Under the pieces are notes generated by a model, which ran no database searches, had not been told where the DNA came from, and worked only from the letters and a program-made list of their open reading frames with translations. A DNA stretch of 6,507 nucleotides from NCBI GenBank assembly GCA_902783935.1, contig CACZTA010000111.1, positions 1 through 6,507 of the forward strand, given 5' to 3'. The DNA comes from an uncultured Lachnospiraceae bacterium (lineage in GTDB: Bacteria > Bacillota > Clostridia > Lachnospirales > Lachnospiraceae). Position 1 is the first letter of the stretch; each line of letters begins with the position of its first letter. Positions 1 to 5,863 of this stretch are shown in pieces. The position numbers were made by a program, and so were the translations under genes.

Positions 1-1
1 G

Positions 2-61
2 CGGACGAGGGATGACAGAAAGATAAGAATCCGGAAAGGACAGAAAAAAGATGAAGAGTAA
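2..61 (+). CDS. Possible 3' end of an upstream gene (cdaA expected), partial
   Basis: One forward frame is open from base 2 to a TAA at 59-61. It would encode a short, highly charged, basic tail ending in QKKDEE and would overlap the cdaR start by 11 bases. The other two forward frames close earlier, with TGA at 13-15 and TAA at 24-26, and either of those could also be the true upstream end. In Bacillota the gene before cdaR is normally cdaA, the membrane-bound diadenylate cyclase, which can end in a charged cytoplasmic tail. No catalytic motif is visible here, so this assignment rests on gene order alone. Confidence 0.25.
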   Translation, partial: RTRDDRKIRIRKGQKKDEE

Positions 62-1370
62 GAGATTTCTGGCCAACCCGGGACTGCGGATCGCATCTCT
101 CGTGATTGCGTTTGCCGTCTGGCTCGTCATCATGAACGTCAGCGACCCGGTGAAGACCAAAACATTTTCCGGTATCCCGGTCAATGTGACAAATGCATCC
201 TACCTCGAGGGGCAGGGCTTATCCTATAAGCTGGCGAACAGTTCCCAGACGATCAGCGTCACGGTCAATGCCAACAGAAACCTCCTGGAGAGGCTCACGC
301 CTTCGGGAATTGTCGTTAATGCGGACCTCACACAGATCATCGATTTCAATTCAGAGCCGGTCATGGTGCCTGTCACCGTGTCGGTTCCCGGCGTTTCCCA
401 GGACAGCATTACCGCAGGTCCGAGAAACATTGAGATTACGCTGGAAGACCTGATCAGCAAGGAATTCGTGATCAATACCAGTGCGGGGGATACGGCGCCT
501 GCCAGAGGGTATGAGATCGGGTCGACGTCAGCGTCCCCGGAAAAGCTCACCCTGAGGGGACCGAAGTCACTGGTTGAAAAGATTGACAAGGTCGTCGCAA
601 ATGTGGATGTCACCAACCTGAGGAAGGACGCGGAAGTCGGCGCGGCTGTCAGGATCTATGACAAAAACGGGGACCTGCTTGACGATTCGCAGATGAAATA
701 TCTGACGCCTGCGACGCCTTACGAGAATATTGAAGTCTTTGTCAGGCTGTTTAAGGTACTTGCGGATGTCCCGATCACGGCAGAGACATACGGCAGCCCC
801 GGCAGGGGCTATACGGTCGGCGAAATATCTGTTACGCCGTCCTCGATCAGCCTGGTCGGAGACGAAGATACGCTTGCGGTTTTCCGGGAATCCGGAGGAA
901 AAATCGTCATCAATGAAGCGTCGCGCGCCGTGGATATTTCGGGCGCTGTCACGGATCAGGATATCAATGTAAAGATCACGGATTATATCCCGGGCGACCT
1001 GAGACTGGCGGAAGACCTGAGTGACAAGGTCGTGGTCAGCGTGAAAATCCTGGAGCAGGACAGCGAATCCTTCAATATTGAGACGAAGACGGTCCGTCAG
1101 CAGAATCTCTCTCCCAGGATGAACGCCGTATTCAAGGAATCGACGCTTGACATACGGGTGAAGGCGGATAAAGAACTGCTTGACCGGCTGAGTGTGGATG
1201 ACATCCGCGCTTCGGTGGATTTTAAGGGCGTAGGAGCGGGCGACGTGACGCTTCCGGTCAAGGTGGAGCTTCCGGAAGGGTATACGCTCGCAGCAGATGT
1301 CAGTGCGGATATTACGATTGCCGTACAGGAAGTAACGGAGACCGGGGAGGACGGGGATACGGCCCCGTGA
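51..1370 (+). CDS. cdaR: CdaR family protein (YbbR-like repeats), regulator of diadenylate cyclase CdaA
   Basis: The 439-residue product has a short basic N-terminus, then one hydrophobic helix at about residues 12-30, then an all-beta extracytoplasmic part. That part divides into four YbbR-like repeats of roughly 95-100 residues (about 32-131, 132-232, 235-333 and 337-428). Repeats 2 and 3 carry the recognisable pattern of a GY(E/T)(I/V)G stretch followed by a 'P..(I/L).L.G' strand (residues 153-170 and 253-270). In known Bacillota CdaR is anchored in the membrane and binds CdaA, adjusting c-di-AMP output and linking it to cell-wall and osmotic homeostasis. An AAAGGA ribosome-binding site at 35-40 supports the ATG at 51. 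The C-terminus is a short acidic tail. Membership of the family is clear; the regulatory role is taken from the family, and cdaA itself lies outside the window. Confidence 0.9.
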   Translation: MKSKRFLANPGLRIASLVIAFAVWLVIMNVSDPVKTKTFSGIPVNVTNASYLEGQGLSYKLANSSQTISVTVNANRNLLERLTPSGIVVNADLTQIIDFNSEPVMVPVTVSVPGVSQDSITAGPRNIEITLEDLISKEFVINTSAGDTAPARGYEIGSTSASPEKLTLRGPKSLVEKIDKVVANVDVTNLRKDAEVGAAVRIYDKNGDLLDDSQMKYLTPATPYENIEVFVRLFKVLADVPITAETYGSPGRGYTVGEISVTPSSISLVGDEDTLAVFRESGGKIVINEASRAVDISGAVTDQDINVKITDYIPGDLRLAEDLSDKVVVSVKILEQDSESFNIETKTVRQQNLSPRMNAVFKESTLDIRVKADKELLDRLSVDDIRASVDFKGVGAGDVTLPVKVELPEGYTLAADVSADITIAVQEVTETGEDGDTAP

Positions 1371-1387
1371 AAACCGGTGAAGCCGAA

Positions 1388-1413
1388 AAACCGGCAGGTT
1401 CGTCTGCCGGTTT
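1388..1413. terminator. Perfect 10-bp hairpin between cdaR and the HPr-like gene
   Basis: AAACCGGCAG (1388-1397) pairs exactly with CTGCCGGTTT (1404-1413) around a six-base loop. Reading forward, only the three T's of the stem are available and the sequence continues GAGAAAA, so it is a poor intrinsic terminator for cdaR transcription. Reading on the minus strand the stem runs into a five-T tract, but no minus-strand gene is present. It may be a weak or partial terminator, or an mRNA processing or stability element within an operon. It ends ten bases before the next Shine-Dalgarno sequence. Confidence 0.45.
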
Positions 1414-1423
1414 GAGAAAATGC

Positions 1424-1432
1424 AGGAGGTGA
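1424..1432 (+). promoter_or_regulatory. Very strong ribosome-binding site for the HPr-like gene
   Basis: AGGAGGTGA is a full-length match to the anti-Shine-Dalgarno sequence, with six bases between the GGAGG core and the ATG at 1436. It fixes the start and predicts high translation. It is much stronger than the sites before the other genes in this window. Confidence 0.85.
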
Positions 1433-1435
1433 CAT

Positions 1436-1708
1436 ATGGTAAGCGGGACGGTTGTTGTCAGGAATGAGTCGGGACTTCATCTGAAACCGGCGGCGCGGTT
1501 CTGCGATGAGGCGCTGAAGTACCGGTCGACGATCACATTTACGTTTGCCAATATGACAGCGAATGCAAAAAGTGTGCTCTCGATTCTCGGTGCCTGCGTG
1601 AAGTGCGGGGATGAAATTGAAATCGTATGCAACGGAGAAGATGAGCAGGAAGCACTTGAAAACCTTTGCAGGATTGTAGAAGAGGGTCTTGGGGATGAAA
1701 TCAGGTAA
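1436..1708 (+). CDS. HPr-family phosphocarrier protein (Lys17 variant)
   Basis: The product is 90 residues, about the normal HPr length (85-90). The active-site loop reads GLHLKPAARF at residues 13-22. It keeps the phosphorylatable His15, but Lys17 replaces the almost invariant Arg17 of canonical HPr. The regulatory serine site is present as NAKSVLSI with Ser46, which in Bacillota HPr is the target of HPr kinase. Canonical HPr takes phosphate from EI (PtsI) and passes it to EIIA domains of sugar phosphotransferase systems; P-Ser46-HPr acts with CcpA. The gene is not next to ptsI; it lies between cdaR and dacF and overlaps the latter by 14 bases, so co-translation is likely. It could be the general HPr of the organism or a specialised paralogue. 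Lys17 and the location make a paralogue more likely, but this is inference. Confidence 0.9.
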   Translation: MVSGTVVVRNESGLHLKPAARFCDEALKYRSTITFTFANMTANAKSVLSILGACVKCGDEIEIVCNGEDEQEALENLCRIVEEGLGDEIR

Positions 1709-3197
1709 AAAGACAGGGATGGCAGGAATTATGAAACGGGTGCTGGTGCTTCTCACGACTGCTGCGGTGGTCATGACGGCCGTACCGGCGATGGCGGAAG
1801 AAGAAAATGCGGGAGCGGCCTCTGCGGCGCAGAGCACGGCAGCTGCCGCACAGGACACGGCTTCCGTGGCTGAAGCGGTGCCCGCCGTGACGTATGCGAT
1901 GGATAAAAAGACCAATCCGCAGCCGTTCGCCGAGGAAACTGTCGTACAGACCAACGGCTATGAAGGGTGGCCGAAGGGCAGAGAAATCAACTCGGACTAC
2001 GCATGCCTCATGGATGCGGATACGGGTGTTGTCTTATACGGCAAGAAGAAGGACGGTGCGACGCCTCCTGCTTCGATCACGAAAATCATGACCTGCCTGC
2101 TTGCTCTTGAAAACGGAAAGCTTGACGACCAGGTGACCATGACGGAGACCGGTACGGCTTTCGCCGTGGACGGAAGCTCCAATCTTTATACAAAGGTCGG
2201 TGAGGTCTTCACGCTGCGCGACATGCTGTACGGCATGATGCTGAAATCCGCGAACGATATCGCCACCCAGGTCGGTGAATATATCGGCGGGGGATCGATC
2301 GATCATTTCATCGAGATGATGAATGACAAGGCGAAGGAACTCGGATGCCGGAATACGCATTTCGCAAATGCGTGCGGCATGCCGAACGATGAACATCTGA
2401 CGACGGCGTATGACATGTGCCTGATCACACAGGCGGCGCTGAAGTATGACATGTTCCGTGAACTGATCGGCACATATCAGTACACGATTCCGGCTACGAA
2501 TATGACGGAAGCCCGTTCCTTCACGAACCATCACCACTGGCTGGAGACGCCGTCTGACGGCGTGAGCGGCTTTGTCGGCGGCAAGACAGGATACACGGAC
2601 GCCGCCCTGAACACGCTGGTGTCGGTTGTGGAGCGCGACGGCAGGACGCTGATCGCCGTGACGATGCATGCAAACGGAAGCGACCTGTGTCTTGACGATA
2701 CGGGCTATCTGATCCGCTACGGATATAAGTACTTTAAAAATGTGACACTGGACGATGCGCCCGACCTGGACCGCAAGGGGATTGTCTCCATTCCCGCTGA
2801 TCTTGATCCCTCACAGGTGACCTCGACGACGGAAGAGATGAATATGAGCGGATACGGCGATGTTCTTTTCACGCAGTACATGTTCGGTGAGAAAAAGGTC
2901 GGCAGTTCGATCCTGACGAAGGCGGCCCTCGCGGAGAGAGAACGCGCGGCAGCCGAGTCGGCCGCGGCGCTGAGCCGGGCGGAGGCCCTGGCGGCGGCAA
3001 GTTCGGCAGCCGAGTCCGTTCCGGAGGAGACCTATATTATCGTGACGCCTGAACCGACAAAGGCAGCGGAACAGGTAATCCTGCCGCTCGGCATCACGAT
3101 GGACCGCACGCTGTTCCTCGTGATCGCAGGCCTGTCCGGAATGATCCTCCTGGGCCTTATTTCCATCATCATCACGCTTCTGGTCAGAAGAAGATAA
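1695..3197 (+). CDS. dacF: D-alanyl-D-alanine carboxypeptidase (peptidase S11, DacF/PBP5-like), membrane-anchored
   Basis: The 500-residue product has a signal peptide (basic start, hydrophobic core at about 16-31, likely cleavage after AMA at 32-34), then an Ala-rich linker to about residue 66. The penicillin-binding S11 domain follows with all three catalytic motifs: SITK (nucleophile Ser127, Lys130), SAN (185-187) and KTG (297-299), plus the family stretch FANACGMPNDEHLTTAYDM. The enzyme trims the terminal D-Ala from peptidoglycan stem peptides outside the membrane. After a C-terminal domain there is an Ala/Glu/Arg-rich segment (about 408-441), a Pro/Thr linker and a strong membrane helix (about 472-497) ending in RRR. 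Most relatives are shorter and use an amphipathic anchor. The ATG at 1695 is preferred because AGAGGG at 1681-1686 is spaced eight bases from it; a TTG at 1689 and ATGs at 1719 and 1731 are alternatives. The start lies inside the HPr-like gene. Confidence 0.93.
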   Translation: MKSGKKTGMAGIMKRVLVLLTTAAVVMTAVPAMAEEENAGAASAAQSTAAAAQDTASVAEAVPAVTYAMDKKTNPQPFAEETVVQTNGYEGWPKGREINSDYACLMDADTGVVLYGKKKDGATPPASITKIMTCLLALENGKLDDQVTMTETGTAFAVDGSSNLYTKVGEVFTLRDMLYGMMLKSANDIATQVGEYIGGGSIDHFIEMMNDKAKELGCRNTHFANACGMPNDEHLTTAYDMCLITQAALKYDMFRELIGTYQYTIPATNMTEARSFTNHHHWLETPSDGVSGFVGGKTGYTDAALNTLVSVVERDGRTLIAVTMHANGSDLCLDDTGYLIRYGYKYFKNVTLDDAPDLDRKGIVSIPADLDPSQVTSTTEEMNMSGYGDVLFTQYMFGEKKVGSSILTKAALAERERAAAESAAALSRAEALAAASSAAESVPEETYIIVTPEPTKAAEQVILPLGITMDRTLFLVIAGLSGMILLGLISIIITLLVRRR

Positions 3198-3204
3198 AAA
3201 TTGA

Positions 3205-3233
3205 CAGCCGGCGCTTTACGCGCCGGACTGTTT
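3205..3233 (+). terminator. Terminator-like hairpin after dacF
   Basis: CCGGCGC (3208-3214) pairs with GCGCCGG (3220-3226) around a TTTAC loop. The stem is extended by CAG/CTG (3205-3207 with 3228-3230) across one bulged A. Three T's follow, then CATCTTG, so the U-tract is short. It begins seven bases after the dacF stop codon and probably marks the end of the cdaR-dacF transcript, though read-through into the glycan locus is possible. Confidence 0.6.
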
Positions 3234-3271
3234 CATCTTGACAAGTCTGCAGGAAAGGCTTTGTACAGACT

Positions 3272-4627
3272 ATGAGAAGAGCTGAAAACATAGGCAGTTT
3301 TCCGGGCCATGACAGCATGGGCGAAAAGGCGCGCTTCAGCGCCTATTTTGCATTGGACAGACTGCGCGGGGGAATTGTTGAAAAGAGGCTTTTCCAGGAT
3401 CTCGACGCGTATAAACACGGGACATCCTGTGAAGAAACAGAGCGGCGAATCAGGTCCCTGGTTGCCCATGCGGTGTCCACGACAGGATTTTATTCCGGCT
3501 ATTCTCCGGATACGCCCCTCTCACAGCTTCCGGTGGTTAATAAGGACACGTTCCGGGAGCATTATGAGGAGTTCCGCTCCTCCATGTTCAGGGAGGCGAA
3601 GGACAACCGGGTCATGACGACGAGCGGCTCTACCGGGACGCCGTTTTCCATGATCCAGGACAGGCGGAAGGCGCTGTATAATACGGCTGACAGCATTTTC
3701 CTCAGCATGCTCGGCGGTTACAGGATCGGAGAGAAGACTGCGTTTATCCGTGTATGGGTCAAAAATGTCCGGAAAAGCGCGCTGCAGCTGTTCGCCGAAA
3801 ACAGCATTATGATGGAGAGCTCCAGCCTGTCGGACGATTCGATCGCCTCCATGCTGAAAACCATCCGGGACGGGAGAGTGAAGTGCCTGACCGGTTATGC
3901 GTCGGCGCTGGGAGAGATCAGCCGGTATATTGACCGCACGGGATTTGACATGAGCGGGTTTTCTGTTCACTCGATCCTGCCGATTTCGGAGTCCATGCCG
4001 GATCCGGTGCGCGAACGGCTCCGCGAACAGTTCGGCTGTCCGGTACGTTCTTATTATTCCAATGAAGAAAACGGCATCATGGGACTTGAATTTGAAAACA
4101 GCGGTGCCTACTATATTAATTCCGAGAGCTATTTCTACGAGATCCTGAAACAGGACTCGGATGAGCCGGCGGAAGAAGGGGAACCCGGGAGAATCGTGAT
4201 CACGGACCTGACCAATTATGCATTCCCGGTGATCCGCTACGACAACGGCGATACAGCCGCAGCACGCCGCACGGAGAAGGACGGGCGCTTCCGGCTGACT
4301 CTGACGTCCCTGTACGGCAGGCGGAGCGACATGCTCTATGATACACAGGGGCGGGCTGTGACTCCGTACGTCATTACAAACAATTTCTGGGATGTGGAGG
4401 GCGTCAGACAGTACCGCTTCCTGCAGACCGGGCCGAAGACTTATATACTGAAGCTCAACGGGGATCCTTCCGTTATTGATGCGGAAGGGATGCTCATGAG
4501 GATCCGGCCGGCCCTCGGGGAGGATGCGGACATTCGTGTGGAGTATACGGATGAAATTCCGGTGCTGGCGTCCGGCAAGCGGAAATATATAGAAAACCTG
4601 ATGACTGCGGCGAATCCGCAGCAGTGA
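3272..4627 (+). CDS. Phenylacetate-CoA ligase/CapK-like adenylate-forming enzyme (first copy)
   Basis: The 451-residue product has the length and motif order of the PaaK/CapK group (COG1541 type) of the AMP-forming ligase superfamily. Visible are the phosphate-binding loop TTSGSTGTPF (116-125), YYSNEENGIMGLE (261-273), the YAFPVIRYDNGD core motif (316-327), the hinge-region GRRSDML (349-355) and a C-terminal ASGKRKYI (433-440) with the candidate catalytic lysine. Such enzymes activate a carboxylic acid as an acyl-adenylate, often for transfer to CoA; the acid is unknown here. This subgroup is common in capsule and exopolysaccharide loci, which fits the flippase gene eight bases downstream. 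The start is uncertain. AGGAAAGG (3251-3258) is 13 bases from the ATG at 3272, which is long. An in-frame ATG at 3317 has no clear ribosome-binding site but gives an N-terminus matching that of the second copy. Confidence 0.85.
   Translation: MRRAENIGSFPGHDSMGEKARFSAYFALDRLRGGIVEKRLFQDLDAYKHGTSCEETERRIRSLVAHAVSTTGFYSGYSPDTPLSQLPVVNKDTFREHYEEFRSSMFREAKDNRVMTTSGSTGTPFSMIQDRRKALYNTADSIFLSMLGGYRIGEKTAFIRVWVKNVRKSALQLFAENSIMMESSSLSDDSIASMLKTIRDGRVKCLTGYASALGEISRYIDRTGFDMSGFSVHSILPISESMPDPVRERLREQFGCPVRSYYSNEENGIMGLEFENSGAYYINSESYFYEILKQDSDEPAEEGEPGRIVITDLTNYAFPVIRYDNGDTAAARRTEKDGRFRLTLTSLYGRRSDMLYDTQGRAVTPYVITNNFWDVEGVRQYRFLQTGPKTYILKLNGDPSVIDAEGMLMRIRPALGEDADIRVEYTDEIPVLASGKRKYIENLMTAANPQQ
3327..3349 (+). 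other. Terminator-like hairpin inside the 5' coding end of the first ligase gene
   Basis: AGGCGC (3327-3332) pairs with GCGCCT (3339-3344) around a six-base loop. The stem is preceded by AAA (3324-3326) and followed by ATTTT (3345-3349), the layout of a short intrinsic terminator. It lies within the coding sequence whether translation begins at 3272 or 3317. It could be an attenuator or simply coding sequence; the stem is only six pairs. Confidence 0.3.
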
Positions 4628-4635
4628 CGTAAGAC

Positions 4636-5838
4636 ATGGCCAGAACAGAGAAAAATACGAAAATTGCACTAAATACCGTTTACACCATCGCGGGAGCACT
4701 CGTACTGAACGGAGTGCTCCAGCTTCTTGTTTATCCGAGGCTGGCTTCGGAGCTGGGTGCGGAAAGAAACGGGACGGTCCTCTATATTATGGCATTTGTC
4801 AATATTCTCGGCCCTTCCGTCGGCCAGGCGCTCAATAACAGCCGGCTGGTCCTCCGAAGAGACATGGAGGTGCGGAACGGGGATTTTAACATTGAAATTC
4901 TTCTGTATTCCGCAGCCGGGATCTTCGGCACCCTGCTGATCGCCGGGAGTTCGCTCCCTTCGGCGGGAGCAGCTGCGGCAGCGGCCCTCCTGATCCTTCT
5001 GACCAATTTCAGGTACTACGGGGACGTGGAATACCGCCTGTCCCTGCGCTACAGGGGTTTTTTTATCTACTACACTGTCTGCGGGGCGGGGTATGCCGCA
5101 GGTTATCTGCTGTACCGGCTGACCGGTTACTGGATCCTGATATTCCTCACGGGTGAAGCGGCTGCGCTTGTCTGGCTGGCACTGACCGGCATGGTTTTCC
5201 GCAGGTTTTTCACGAGATCTGCGTTCTTCGGGACGGTCATGCAGAAAGGCGCGGCGCTGGTCCTGTCTTATTTCGTGACAAACCTGACGCTGAACATTGA
5301 CCGGCTGTATCTCAGGCATATGCTGGGCGGGGAGGCGGTGACGGTGTATTACGTCGCGTCCCTGATCGGGAAGACGCTTGTCCTCTTCATCGCCCCGGTG
5401 AATGTGATCGTCATTTCGTACCTGACGAAATCAAATGTACGGCTCAGCCGGAAACGTTTCATACAGTATGCCGCATACGGGTGCGCCGCGGCAGCGGTCT
5501 TCTTCGTGATCTGCGAGATCGGCACGCCCCTGTTTATCAGGCTGTTTTATCCGGATCTGACAGAAGCGGTCAGACCGGTCCTGACCGTTGTGACGCTGAC
5601 GCAGATTCTTGCGATGCTGTCGGCATATCTCTTTATTGTGGTGCTGACATTCACACATGAGCGCTGGCAGCTGCTTCTGCAGTGCTGCCATCTCGTCCTC
5701 GTGCTGCTGATGATTTCGCTGATGACGCCGGCCGGCGGACTGAGAGGATTTTCAGCGGCAGTGCTGGCCGCCAACATATGCAGGGTTGCGGCCGTTCTCG
5801 CACTGGGGTTTGTAAAAGCAGGAAAACATCAACCTTGA
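4636..5838 (+). CDS. Polysaccharide flippase-like membrane protein (MOP/Wzx type)
   Basis: The 400-residue product is almost wholly hydrophobic, with about twelve membrane segments: roughly 12-33, 47-66, 87-106, 109-126, 141-160, 165-187, 203-218, 234-262, 276-295, 312-336, 346-364 and 370-392. The N-terminus matches the layout of the MOP superfamily: a short basic start, a helix with Asn and Thr, then YPRLASELGAERNG before the second helix. The second half has a similar entry, LTLNIDRLYLRHMLGGEAVTVYYVA, where family members typically have 'D..mlg..lg...vg.Y..a'. Family members move lipid-linked oligosaccharides or polymers across the cytoplasmic membrane. It starts eight bases after the first ligase stop codon, with no strong ribosome-binding site, so translational coupling is likely. 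At 400 residues it is a little short for a Wzx protein. The transported substrate is unknown, and a related exporter of the same superfamily is possible. Confidence 0.8.
   Translation: MARTEKNTKIALNTVYTIAGALVLNGVLQLLVYPRLASELGAERNGTVLYIMAFVNILGPSVGQALNNSRLVLRRDMEVRNGDFNIEILLYSAAGIFGTLLIAGSSLPSAGAAAAAALLILLTNFRYYGDVEYRLSLRYRGFFIYYTVCGAGYAAGYLLYRLTGYWILIFLTGEAAALVWLALTGMVFRRFFTRSAFFGTVMQKGAALVLSYFVTNLTLNIDRLYLRHMLGGEAVTVYYVASLIGKTLVLFIAPVNVIVISYLTKSNVRLSRKRFIQYAAYGCAAAAVFFVICEIGTPLFIRLFYPDLTEAVRPVLTVVTLTQILAMLSAYLFIVVLTFTHERWQLLLQCCHLVLVLLMISLMTPAGGLRGFSAAVLAANICRVAAVLALGFVKAGKHQP
4693..4720. repeat. Perfect 9-bp inverted repeat in the flippase gene
   Basis: GGAGCACTC (4693-4701) and GAGTGCTCC (4712-4720) are exact inverted copies separated by ten bases. 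They cover codons about 20-28 of the flippase gene, within the first membrane helix. There is no T-run directly after the stem, so it is not a standard terminator. It could slow translation of the first helix or be chance. Confidence 0.4.
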
Positions 5839-5847
5839 TTGATTTAT

Positions 5848-5853
5848 AAAGGA
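5848..5853 (+). promoter_or_regulatory. Ribosome-binding site of the second ligase gene
   Basis: AAAGGA sits ten bases before the ATG at 5864, and an in-frame TGA at 5840-5842 excludes any longer start in this frame. A second purine run, AGGG at 5857-5860, is too close to the ATG to be the main site. Confidence 0.6.
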
Positions 5854-5863
5854 TACAGGGATT

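Noticed and set aside
1097..1954. Long minus-strand open frame (285 codons) across the cdaR end, the HPr-like gene and the dacF start
   Set aside because: It runs antisense to three genes with clear family motifs, and its translation is low-complexity with no recognisable domain. It is a shadow of GC-rich coding sequence.
3201..3229. TTGACA at 3201-3206 as a promoter -35 box
   Set aside because: It overlaps the dacF terminator stem, and the sequence 17 bases on (CGGACT region) does not resemble a -10 box.
3521..4699. Minus-strand open frame of 392 codons opposite the first ligase gene
   Set aside because: The + strand frame has the complete set of adenylating-enzyme motifs; the minus translation is rich in Arg, His and Pro with no domain, typical of a mirror frame.
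4952..4970. Short GCTCCC/GGGAGC hairpin within the flippase gene
   Set aside because: Only six pairs, no T-run, inside Ala- and Gly-rich coding sequence; expected by chance.
4669..5319. Minus-strand open frame of 216 codons opposite the flippase gene
   Set aside because: It is highly charged with no motif and lies opposite a clear polytopic membrane protein.
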